From Chloroflexota bacterium (GTDB taxonomy: Bacteria > Chloroflexota > Anaerolineae > Aggregatilineales > Phototrophicaceae), in contig JAPOSR010000067.1 of assembly GCA_026709625.1 (NCBI GenBank), positions 1-37,359 of the forward strand: a stretch of 37,359 bases of DNA, given 5' to 3'. Of the stretch, positions 6,837-14,197 are shown piece after piece; positions within the stretch are counted from its first letter, which is position 1; every line of letters starts with the position of its first letter. The notes beneath the pieces are model-generated. The model ran no database searches, had not been told where the DNA came from, and worked only from the letters and a program-made list of their open reading frames with translations. The position numbers were made by a program, and so were the translations under genes.

Positions 6837-8378
6837 TCAGCCGATTGTCGCCGTGTTGAAATTGGTGCGCCCGCCGAATGGGTGCAATTCCACGCCTGAT
6901 ACATGCCCGGCCAGCACCATGAACTGCGCGAAGAAGTAGGGCACGACCACCGGACCCTCATCCAGCAAGATCTGCTGGATCTCTTTGTAGGCGGCGGCGC
7001 GCGCGTCATTGTCCAGCGAAGTGCGCGCCAGCTCGATCAACTCGTCGACGCGGGCATTGCTGTAATGCGTCTCGTTCCAGACGGCGTCGGAATGGTAAGC
7101 CAGGTCGAGGTAGAGCTGCGCCACCGGCCGCGCTCCCCAGGTCGTCACGCCCAGGTCGACTTCCAGCCAATCTTCGACCCAATAGCTGTTTTCGTCTTCC
7201 AACTGGATTTCGACGCGGATGCCGGCTTCGTCCCATTGCGCGGCCAAGGCTTGCGCCAGGTCGGGCATGTTGCCGCTGTTGGGCACATGCAAGGTCATAT
7301 CCAAGCCATCCGGATAGCCAGCCTCGGCCAGCAGGGCGGCAGCGGCGGCGGGGTCGCGCGCGGGCACAGCAGCTTCAGCCAGGAAATACTGCCCAAAAGC
7401 GGGTCCAATCGGCGAATCTTTGCCGACAGCGCCATACCCCAGCTGTACGCGGTCCCAAATGACATTGCGGTCGGTGGCGAGTTTGAATGCCTGGCGGACG
7501 CGCGCGTCGCTGCCTGGGGCGCGGTCGCTGCGCAGGCGCGCCAGATGATGCCCGCTGGTCGGGATATCCACTGTGTGGAAGTTGGCATCTGCGCCAAAGC
7601 CGAGAAAGCTGGAATTGTCGAGGCGCATGATGCCATCGACGCTGCCGCCCTGCACAGCCGCGATGCCCGCCTGCTGATCGTCAAAGAAGACAAATTCCAG
7701 GTGTTCGATGCTTGGCGCGCCGCCCCAATAGGCGCTGTTGGCGCGCAGGATGGCGCGGTCGCCAGGCAAGATCTCGTCCAGCGCGAAGGGGCCAGTGCCA
7801 TTGAAGGCGCTGCCGATGTCCTGCGCATCGGCTTGCAAAATGACAAACTTGTTGTCGCTGAGGTTATAGAGGAAATCGGGGTTGGGGGCGTCCAACTGGA
7901 TGGCGATTTTGTGGTCGCCAGCCGCTTCGATAGTCTGAGCTGCCCCAAGCAAGCCGGCGACGGTTCCCTCGGCTTCGCGCTGCCAGTTGATCGTCCAAAG
8001 CACATCATCGACAGTCAGCGGGCTGCCATCGTGAAAGACGGCATCGTCGCGGATGTGCAAAGTAATCAATGTGCCGTCGGCGCTGAGTTCCCAGCTCTTC
8101 GCCAGGCGCGGCACCAAGCTGCCAGCCGCATCCGTGTCGATGAGATAATCATACACCGCGTTGAGAATGGCGATTTCCGCATCGCCAGAAGCCGAGCGCG
8201 GGTCGAGGGTGGCGGGCGTCAGCCAAGCCATGCGCAATGTGTTGTCGGACTGGGCACGGGCGACCGCGCCGAGCGGACCCAGAGCAATGCTGCCGACAGC
8301 CGATGACGCGCCTGCGGCAAATATCTTGAGCATGTCGCGCCGAGATACAGCGCTGTTCTTCGTGGACTTGGGTTTCAT
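6837..8378 (-). CDS. ABC transporter substrate-binding protein, SBP_bac_5 family, Tat signal
   Basis: Extracytoplasmic binding protein of the oligopeptide/nickel/glutathione type. The start is ATG at 8378, preceded by AAGGA at eight bases. It has 513 residues. The N-terminus carries a twin-arginine motif SRRDMLK, a hydrophobic stretch (AAGASSAVGSIALGPLGAV) and a likely ARA-Q cleavage site, so export is by Tat in folded form. The mature part has family features: LDPRSASGDAEIAILNAVYD, LVPRLAKSWELSADG, VFHDGSPLTVDDV, FNGTGPFAL and DARVRQAFKLATDR. No lipobox Cys is seen. No permease or ATPase gene accompanies it, so the transporter core is elsewhere. It is the first gene of the minus-strand operon with the CoA-transferase and nucleoside hydrolase. 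Confidence 0.92.
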   Translation of the reverse strand: MKPKSTKNSAVSRRDMLKIFAAGASSAVGSIALGPLGAVARAQSDNTLRMAWLTPATLDPRSASGDAEIAILNAVYDYLIDTDAAGSLVPRLAKSWELSADGTLITLHIRDDAVFHDGSPLTVDDVLWTINWQREAEGTVAGLLGAAQTIEAAGDHKIAIQLDAPNPDFLYNLSDNKFVILQADAQDIGSAFNGTGPFALDEILPGDRAILRANSAYWGGAPSIEHLEFVFFDDQQAGIAAVQGGSVDGIMRLDNSSFLGFGADANFHTVDIPTSGHHLARLRSDRAPGSDARVRQAFKLATDRNVIWDRVQLGYGAVGKDSPIGPAFGQYFLAEAAVPARDPAAAAALLAEAGYPDGLDMTLHVPNSGNMPDLAQALAAQWDEAGIRVEIQLEDENSYWVEDWLEVDLGVTTWGARPVAQLYLDLAYHSDAVWNETHYSNARVDELIELARTSLDNDARAAAYKEIQQILLDEGPVVVPYFFAQFMVLAGHVSGVELHPFGGRTNFNTATIG

Positions 8379-8530
8379 GGTGACATTCCTTCGTTTATGA
8401 CATACAGGGAATTTGAAATCTAAGTATGACACAATTTGCCGTCTGGCTGTAGGGGCAGCCCAAGACCCCCTACCGATGCTCGCGGGCGGCGGGTAGACTC
8501 TTAATCGCCAAGACTGATCGGATTCGCGTC
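8379..8530. promoter_or_regulatory. Divergent intergenic region between binding protein and thiolase-like genes
   Basis: This 152-bp gap must hold promoters for the minus-strand operon and the plus-strand thiolase-like gene. A plus-strand TAGACT at 8494-8499 and a more A/T-rich stretch at 8401-8440 are candidates. No complete -35/-10 pair is convincing. Confidence 0.35.
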
Positions 8531-9730
8531 ATGCCATCTGTTCCAGTAGTCGCCGCTGTCGGCTGCACAGAAATCGCCAGCGAGCGCCGCGACTGCAACG
8601 CCCGCGATCTATTGACCGATGCCTTGCTGGACTTGCTGGCGGATGCGGGCATGGATGGCTTGGGCGCGGTCGAACACGGTTTGGCGAGCTATGAAAGCGA
8701 CCACTTCAACATGCAGATGACGTTGGGCGCGATCCTGCACGACACCATCGGCATGACGCCAAAGCCCAGCCTGCGCGTCGAGGGTGGCGGAGCGACCGGC
8801 GCGTTGGCGCTGCGCACAGCCTGGGCGCATATCCAAAGCGGCTTGTGCGACTCTGTCTTGGTGTATGGGGTCGAAAAGAACGGGCGCGGCGTGTCGTCGC
8901 AGACCGCCAACCAGCTCTTTGCCTTGTCTGCCGATGTCGATTGGGAGACAGCCATCGGCGGGACCTATACCAGTTTCTATGCGGCGATGATGCGCGCGCA
9001 TATGGCGCAATATGGCACGCGCGAAGAGCATTTTGCCCATGTGGCGGCGCGCAACCGAGCCAACGCGGCATTCAACCCGATCGCCCAGAAGCCTATGGAC
9101 ATCAGCATAGACGATGTGCTGCGGTCGCGCCCGGTGGCTGATCCCTACAAGTTGCTGGATTGCAGCCTGCTCAGCGATGGCGCGGCTTGTCTGCTGTTGG
9201 CCAGCGAAGCCTGGGCACGCGAGCATGTGCCGACTTTTAGGACGCGCCCGCCGGTCTTTTTCACCGGCACAGGCTGCGGCACCGATACCATGCGTTTGGG
9301 TGACCGCCACCCGCATATCACCAACTTCCGCGCCAAGCAGCAGGCTGCGCAAGCCGCTTATGCCATGGCCGGCATCCGCGATCCCCTGCGCGAGATTGAT
9401 GTGGCTGAGCTTTATGACAGTTACAGCGGCGTGGAGATCCAGGCAGTGGAAGATCTAGGCTGGGTGGGACGGGGCGAAGGCGGGAAGACCGTGGCCGCCG
9501 GCGCATTCGACCTGGACGGCATTTTGCCGGTCAATCCCAGCGGCGGCTTGCTGGGGCGAGGCGCTCCGGTCGGCGCGACCGGTATCCTGCAGGCTATCGA
9601 AGTCACCCAGCAGCTCTGGGGGCTTGTCGACGAGCGGCGACAGGTGCCGGGCGCAAAACGCGGTTTGGCCGATACGCACGCCGGCATCGCCAGCATCAGT
9701 GTCGTCAATATCTTCGAACGGCGCGATTGA
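8531..9730 (+). CDS. Thiolase-fold protein lacking the thiolase Cys/His (SCP-x / Ltp2-like)
   Basis: Thiolase superfamily protein of 399 residues. The region that should hold the nucleophilic Cys reads RVEGGGATGALALRTA, with Gly where Cys is expected. The C-terminal GHPxGATG motif is GAPVGATG, with His replaced by Ala, and the final segment is HAGIASISVVNIF without the classic second Cys. It is therefore unlikely to be a standard acetyl-CoA acetyltransferase. The next gene encodes a DUF35 protein. That pairing, with loss of the thiolase residues, matches the known Ltp2-ChsH2(DUF35) retro-aldolase of steroid side-chain breakdown, so a C-C lyase acting on an acyl-CoA is a reasonable inference. 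Tyr-rich AELYDSYSGVE could supply catalytic tyrosines. Divergent from the CoA-transferase operon. Confidence 0.85.
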   Translation: MPSVPVVAAVGCTEIASERRDCNARDLLTDALLDLLADAGMDGLGAVEHGLASYESDHFNMQMTLGAILHDTIGMTPKPSLRVEGGGATGALALRTAWAHIQSGLCDSVLVYGVEKNGRGVSSQTANQLFALSADVDWETAIGGTYTSFYAAMMRAHMAQYGTREEHFAHVAARNRANAAFNPIAQKPMDISIDDVLRSRPVADPYKLLDCSLLSDGAACLLLASEAWAREHVPTFRTRPPVFFTGTGCGTDTMRLGDRHPHITNFRAKQQAAQAAYAMAGIRDPLREIDVAELYDSYSGVEIQAVEDLGWVGRGEGGKTVAAGAFDLDGILPVNPSGGLLGRGAPVGATGILQAIEVTQQLWGLVDERRQVPGAKRGLADTHAGIASISVVNIFERRD

Positions 9731-9763
9731 GCGCGCAACACGCAGGATTTCGGGAAAGCAGAC

Positions 9764-10276
9764 ATGTCCGACAAAGTGAGCAGCTTGATCGACATCACAG
9801 AGCGCGCTGGATGCGCCGATGACGCTTGGGGGGACTTTCGAGGGTTCGAGCGCATCACGCTGGAATTGAAGCAGCGCTATCACTACAGCTTGGGCCGGCA
9901 ATCGCGCTTTTTCATCGAATTGGAAAATCGGCGCTTTTTTGCGACAGCCTGCGCCAGTTGCGGGCGGGTCTATGCGCCGCCGCGTCCGCTCTGCCCGGCT
10001 TGCCTGCAGCCAACCACCTGGCGCGAACTGAGCGGCGAAGGCAGCCTGGAGACCTGGTCGGCGCTGCATTTTTCGCCGGGCACGAATGCTGATGTCGCGG
10101 CGCTGCAAACGCCTTATGTGCTGGCTTATGCGCTGCTGGATGGGGCGAGCACGCTCTTCCCGCATTTGCTGCGCGCGGAAGGCGAAAGCCTGCGACAGGG
10201 CATGCGCCTGCGCGTCGCTTACAACGAGGGGCCTGTCAGCCACCCGATTCATTTGATGCATTTCGCGCCTGCCTAA
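9764..10276 (+). CDS. DUF35 OB-fold / zinc-ribbon acyl-CoA-binding protein
   Basis: Partner protein of thiolase-fold enzymes; the DUF35 family shapes the CoA channel and bridges subunits. It has 170 residues. The N-terminal helical part (QRYHYSLGRQSRFFIELE) is followed by a rubredoxin-like zinc ribbon C-x2-C ... C-x2-C (CASC ... CPAC) and then an OB-fold of about 80 residues (GSLETWSALHF ... PYVLAYALLDG ... GMRLRV). The ATG at 9764 has a GGGAAAG-like site upstream and lies 33 bases after the thiolase-like stop, so the two are co-transcribed. Confidence 0.9.
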   Translation: MSDKVSSLIDITERAGCADDAWGDFRGFERITLELKQRYHYSLGRQSRFFIELENRRFFATACASCGRVYAPPRPLCPACLQPTTWRELSGEGSLETWSALHFSPGTNADVAALQTPYVLAYALLDGASTLFPHLLRAEGESLRQGMRLRVAYNEGPVSHPIHLMHFAPA

Positions 10277-10386
10277 GCCGGCTTTCACAATAAAGTCTTG
10301 TCGCCGAATGCGCCGAGGAGTCGCACCAGTGGCTTTGCGCTGCGCCCCCTGCATCAATCTTCTGTGGTGAATCAGACCGATGCCAC

Positions 10387-11175
10387 CTAGCCAATGCCCA
10401 GCCGCCAGGGATGCGCATAGACGCGCATGCGCCCCTGCCGCGCATAGCCGACAATGCAGATGCGCCAGGCGTCCGCCAGAGCCAGGCTGATGCTGGTGGG
10501 CGCTGTGCGGCTGACCACGATGGGCACGCCCATGCGCCGCGCCTTGCCCAGCATCTCGCTGCTGATGCGTCCGCTGCACAGCAAAATGCGCTCGCGACTG
10601 TCAATCCCCGCCAGCAGCGCCGCGCCCGCCACTTTGTCGACGGCGTTGTGCCTGCCCACATCTTCAGCGCTGACGAGGATGCCGCTGGCATCGCCCAGGG
10701 CGGCTGTATGCACGCCGCGCACGGCTTGGTACAGCTTGGCAGCGCCTTGCAAGCCGCGCATCAAGCGCAGCGCCAGTTCGGGAGTCGCGCGATAGTCGCT
10801 TTGCAGGGCTGGCTGGCTGGCGGAGAGTTCTTGCCCGGTCATGCCGCCGCCACAGCCGCTGGTCAATATCATGCGGCGGGGCAATTGCGCATCGCCGCTG
10901 CGCAAGATGACATCGGCTGCGCTGCGAGCCTGGTTCAGCTGCAGATGCCCGATATCAGCGGCGCTTTCGATGATGCCCTCGTTGTAGAGATAGCCTACCG
11001 CCAGCGCCTCAAGCTGCAGAGGGCTGCACATCATGGTCGCCAGCGACTGTCCATTGACATAGATAGACAGCAGCGCTTCGTCAATCACGCCGCCGGGCAC
11101 CAGACGCGCCACGCCAGCTTCGACCAGCGTGTAGTCGCATAAAACCGCGCCGGGCAGGTCAGCCAGTTCAGGCAC
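10387..11175 (-). CDS. fdhD: Formate dehydrogenase accessory sulfurtransferase FdhD
   Basis: Delivers sulfur to the molybdenum/tungsten cofactor of formate dehydrogenase, needed for activity. It has 262 residues and starts at GTG 11175, which overlaps the ferredoxin-subunit stop by eight bases. Family motifs: SIYVNGQSLATMMCSPLQLEALAVGYL, TSGCGGG around Cys108 (single-Cys form of the CxxC loop), SAEDVGRHNAVDKVAG and CSGRISSEMLGKA. It is the last gene of the formate dehydrogenase operon, 110 bp from the end of the convergent DUF35 gene; that gap shows no clear terminator. Confidence 0.95.
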   Translation of the reverse strand: MPELADLPGAVLCDYTLVEAGVARLVPGGVIDEALLSIYVNGQSLATMMCSPLQLEALAVGYLYNEGIIESAADIGHLQLNQARSAADVILRSGDAQLPRRMILTSGCGGGMTGQELSASQPALQSDYRATPELALRLMRGLQGAAKLYQAVRGVHTAALGDASGILVSAEDVGRHNAVDKVAGAALLAGIDSRERILLCSGRISSEMLGKARRMGVPIVVSRTAPTSISLALADAWRICIVGYARQGRMRVYAHPWRLGIG

Positions 11176-11875
11176 GGTTGCGGTCTCGCCTGCGGCCGCG
11201 GCGGGTGAGCGCGCGCAGCTCGTCTTCGCTCAGCCCCTGCTGCATGCCCCACTCGATCTTCGGCTTGAGCGCGCCGGTCGGGCAGACGCCGATGCACTGC
11301 CCACAGAATACACAGGGCGACTCGGTCATGTTGATGTCGAAGGCGGTCGCGACAGCTGTATCGTGTCCGCGTTCGTTCAGGGTCAAGGCAAAAGTGAACT
11401 GGGCGTCTTCGGCGCAGACCTGCACACAGCGCCAGCAGAGCAGGCACTGGGCATAATCGCGCACATAAAAGGGATTGTCGTCGATCACCTCTGCTTCGCG
11501 TTTGCGCGCATGGGGAAAGCGATCGGGGCGGGCTCCGCAAGCGCGCATCATCTCCTGGATTTTGGGCGCTTCGTCCAGGTTGACCGAGGCGTTCAGCATC
11601 TCAAGGATGGTGCGGCGGCTGCGCAGCACGCGCTCATTGTCAGTTTCGACTTTGGAATCGGGCTGGCATGTTGCGACGCAAGCCGGCTGCAAGACGCGCC
11701 CGTCATCGACATCGACCACGCAGACGCGACAGAGTCCGTTGGGGCTGGTGGCTTCGTGGTAGCAGATGACCGGGATGTCGATGCCCTGCTCGGCGGCGGC
11801 TGCGAGGATGGTCGCGCCTTTGTTGACAGAGACTTCGCGCCCGTCGATGCTGAGGGTGATTTTGTCAGTGGTCAT
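11168..11875 (-). CDS. Formate dehydrogenase ferredoxin-like subunit (HoxU/NuoG N-terminal type)
   Basis: Electron-transfer subunit linking the NuoEF-like diaphorase to the catalytic subunit. It has 235 residues. A [2Fe-2S] domain carries Cys38, Cys49, Cys52 and Cys66. Two [4Fe-4S] sites follow: C144-x2-C-x2-C-x3-C and C188-x2-C-x2-C-x3-CP. The His-Cys3 cluster of NuoG is not apparent. The ATG at 11875 lies inside the end of the DUF262-HNH gene (11-base overlap, ATGACCACTGA) with AAGGG upstream; its stop overlaps the fdhD start. The known FdsA and related catalytic subunits carry this module fused at the N-terminus; here it is a separate protein. In the expected ancestral operon it would directly follow the NuoEF fusion, but two DNA-modification genes lie between. 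Confidence 0.9.
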   Translation of the reverse strand: MTTDKITLSIDGREVSVNKGATILAAAAEQGIDIPVICYHEATSPNGLCRVCVVDVDDGRVLQPACVATCQPDSKVETDNERVLRSRRTILEMLNASVNLDEAPKIQEMMRACGARPDRFPHARKREAEVIDDNPFYVRDYAQCLLCWRCVQVCAEDAQFTFALTLNERGHDTAVATAFDINMTESPCVFCGQCIGVCPTGALKPKIEWGMQQGLSEDELRALTRRGRRRDRNRA

Positions 11876-13271
11876 AGTTCGCGCCCTTCTGCTGGTTGTG
11901 CGTTCTGCATAGGACTTGGCCGTTCCAAGGTTTGGTTTCACCGCCCTTTATCCAGGGTATGATGTGGTCGCCGTGAAATTCAGTCCAAGGAACTCGCGAT
12001 TCGTTTTCGGGCAAGCCATCCGAAAGACATTGCTGGCAAAAACCGTTGTCTCGCAAATAGATTTCAATGCGCTGGTCTTCATTGAATGCGCGCTGGCGGT
12101 CTTTTTCGACGAGGATAATCCTGTCGTTCTCTCGCGCAGATTTAAAGAATTCTAAACGGAAGATACGGTCTCTTGTACTCACAGCCACTACATTCTGCTG
12201 ACGACTTTCAACGAACTGGTTGACAAGGTTTGTTGTTCGCTTGATTCCTTGAATGCGCCGGTAAAAGTCCCACACGAAATCTCGAAAACAGAGACGAACT
12301 TCGTCATTATAGACATAGTACTTTCGCAGATGACGCAGGAGCATGTAGCACGATATTGTGAAATACTCGTAGCGAAGCGCAAGGATTCCCGAGCCTTTGA
12401 TATCAAGCAGTTCGTCATCGTGAAAGACTTTGTGGAAGAGTTTTAGATTTCGTACCACCGCTTTAGCTGGTACTTCGTCTTCATAGTTTTGACTGCCGAT
12501 GCGATCTTGCAGATCCTCTCGGTCAATTAAGGACACGATACTTCGATCGCCAAGATCAGTTGCGCCATCAGCAATCTCAATAAGAAGGAATCGACCCAAA
12601 AGAGTAAGGTGTTGCATTCTGCTGTTGGTTCTCGCCCTGGTTTCGGTAAAGAACGCCAGCTTATGTGGATTGCGGTCAATGGTTATGTACTTGTCAAAGT
12701 CGAAATCATAATCATCGGCATATTTCACCAGGAAATTTCGTATAAGGCTGGAGAGCCTGGCATGTGCCGTTTCCATGTTATTGAGCGATTCACCTTGTTG
12801 GAGCCTCCAGAATATCTCTGTTGCTGCCTTTTGGTGCGTGGGGTCGAATGGATCGCTAATGTTCTTGATGATGTCGACATCAAACTTCAGTTCCTTGTGG
12901 ATAAATTTCTTGATTTCTGATGGCAAGGCGGAATATGTTGAATCAGACAAGCTAGAACTAATGTCGGCAAGCGTGTGCGGCAGAGGCAATTCGTCACGGA
13001 AGAAGGCTTGCACAGTGTTGATTCTCTGCTGCCCGTCGACAACTTCATATTTCGCTTGCGCTTCATCAAGGCGTACAATGCGGAGTACGATGCTGGGAAT
13101 GTAAAATCGGCGAAACAAACTGTCTAACAATGCTTGCTGCTTCTTTCTGTCCCAAACCACCCTACGCTGATACGGCGGACGAGTCTCATAATCGTCCGCG
13201 TAATCATCAAAGTCGCGTATGCGAATGTTTGTCCTCTGAATGTCATACTCAGTCTTTGGATTAAATGTCAT
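11865..13271 (-). CDS. DUF262 / HNH endonuclease protein (GmrSD-like restriction factor)
   Basis: Probable DNA-targeting defence protein. 468 residues. The N-terminal DUF262 (ParB/Srx-like, GmrS-type) domain has RPPYQRRVVW (31-40) and the nucleotide-binding/catalytic motif VVDGQQRINT (78-87). The C-terminal ~45 residues form an HNH nuclease: CQQC, then HGDHIIPW, then VLCRTHNQQKG. DUF262-HNH proteins include type IV enzymes that cut modified DNA, and some act with methyltransferases; specificity here is unknown. Start at ATG 13271 is preceded by AAGGAG at eight bases and overlaps the methyltransferase stop by 11 bases (ATGACATTTAA). The gene is visibly richer in A+T than its neighbours, suggesting acquisition. 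Its stop overlaps the formate dehydrogenase ferredoxin start by 11 bases, tying it into the operon. Confidence 0.88.
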   Translation of the reverse strand: MTFNPKTEYDIQRTNIRIRDFDDYADDYETRPPYQRRVVWDRKKQQALLDSLFRRFYIPSIVLRIVRLDEAQAKYEVVDGQQRINTVQAFFRDELPLPHTLADISSSLSDSTYSALPSEIKKFIHKELKFDVDIIKNISDPFDPTHQKAATEIFWRLQQGESLNNMETAHARLSSLIRNFLVKYADDYDFDFDKYITIDRNPHKLAFFTETRARTNSRMQHLTLLGRFLLIEIADGATDLGDRSIVSLIDREDLQDRIGSQNYEDEVPAKAVVRNLKLFHKVFHDDELLDIKGSGILALRYEYFTISCYMLLRHLRKYYVYNDEVRLCFRDFVWDFYRRIQGIKRTTNLVNQFVESRQQNVVAVSTRDRIFRLEFFKSARENDRIILVEKDRQRAFNEDQRIEIYLRDNGFCQQCLSDGLPENESRVPWTEFHGDHIIPWIKGGETKPWNGQVLCRTHNQQKGANYDH

Positions 13272-14193
13272 TTTCCACTCTCCTTCTCACACCGTCATAA
13301 CATACTATCCGCTCATTGGCGCGTTTGGCCATTTCCGACTCAATCTCAAAACCCAAAAATTCGCGCCCTTCTAGCATCGCGGCCACGCCAGTCGACCCCG
13401 AGCCAGCAAATGGATCCAAGACCAGCGCTTCGGGGGCGGAAAATATGCGAATCAGGTGGCGCAGCAAATCGACCGGTTTTGCTGTGATATGGCCGTAACG
13501 TTGCTTCGGCTTGGGGACGGAAATCACATTGCCGGGGAAGCGCCCTTTGTCCAGAAATGGATCTGCCACATCAATCAAGCCGGTTTCCCACTTATCCCAA
13601 TTTTGCACAAATGTGCCTTCGCGCGGGGCTTGAGCTAGCACGATCATCTCGCCTTGCGGTTTGAGCTGCGGCGTCTTGCGCCCGCCTAGCTTCTTTAGCA
13701 GCCGCTCTTTTTCGCTCTCGTCCAGCTTGCTTTTGCGCACAAAATGATCTTGCGTGAAGGCTTTTGCCTGCCCTTCATAGTTCCAAAGCAGCACATCGCG
13801 TATTTCAAAACCCGCTTCTTCCAGCGCAATCGCCGCGCGATGCACCAGCCGGTTTTGGCTGAAGACCAGAGCAAAGCCGCCCGGCCGCAAGATACGCAGC
13901 CATTCTTTGGCGATTGGGTACAAGAACTTTTGCAAGCTGCGACCCTGCTCGGTTGAAAACTTCATGCCCGCGGGCAGCGAGCCTATGACGCCCGGTTTCA
14001 CGCGCCGCTTGATCCGTTGCGAATTCCAGTTGTCATCCATGCCGTCAATAAAATACGGCGGGTCTGTCAATATGAGCGATGCCTGCTTGTCCAAGAGCCG
14101 CGCCATGCCCAAACGACAATCAACCGGCTCGATTGTCGCCGAAGTCGCTAGCCGTGTTTCTGCAAATTGCCACATTGATTTTGCAACCGCCAT
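13261..14193 (-). CDS. Beta-class DNA methyltransferase (N6-adenine or N4-cytosine)
   Basis: Transfers methyl from SAM to DNA. 310 residues. Motif IV TDPPYFIDGMDDNW (43-56) precedes the SAM motif VLDPFAGSGSTGVAA (258-272), the circular permutation that defines the beta class. ITAKPVDLLRHLIRIFSAP is the usual segment just before motif I. A recognition segment lies at ~130-230. The start chosen is ATG 14193 with GAGG seven bases upstream; this ribosome site overlaps the stop of the NuoEF fusion. It overlaps the DUF262-HNH gene by 11 bases, so the two are a coupled pair: either protective methylase plus nuclease, or a modification-dependent pair. Confidence 0.92.
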   Translation of the reverse strand: MAVAKSMWQFAETRLATSATIEPVDCRLGMARLLDKQASLILTDPPYFIDGMDDNWNSQRIKRRVKPGVIGSLPAGMKFSTEQGRSLQKFLYPIAKEWLRILRPGGFALVFSQNRLVHRAAIALEEAGFEIRDVLLWNYEGQAKAFTQDHFVRKSKLDESEKERLLKKLGGRKTPQLKPQGEMIVLAQAPREGTFVQNWDKWETGLIDVADPFLDKGRFPGNVISVPKPKQRYGHITAKPVDLLRHLIRIFSAPEALVLDPFAGSGSTGVAAMLEGREFLGFEIESEMAKRANERIVCYDGVRRRVENDI

Positions 14194-14197
14194 AGCT

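Noticed and set aside
6903..8306. 467-codon plus-strand frame opposite the substrate-binding protein
   Set aside because: Antisense shadow of a gene with clear SBP_bac_5 features and Tat signal.
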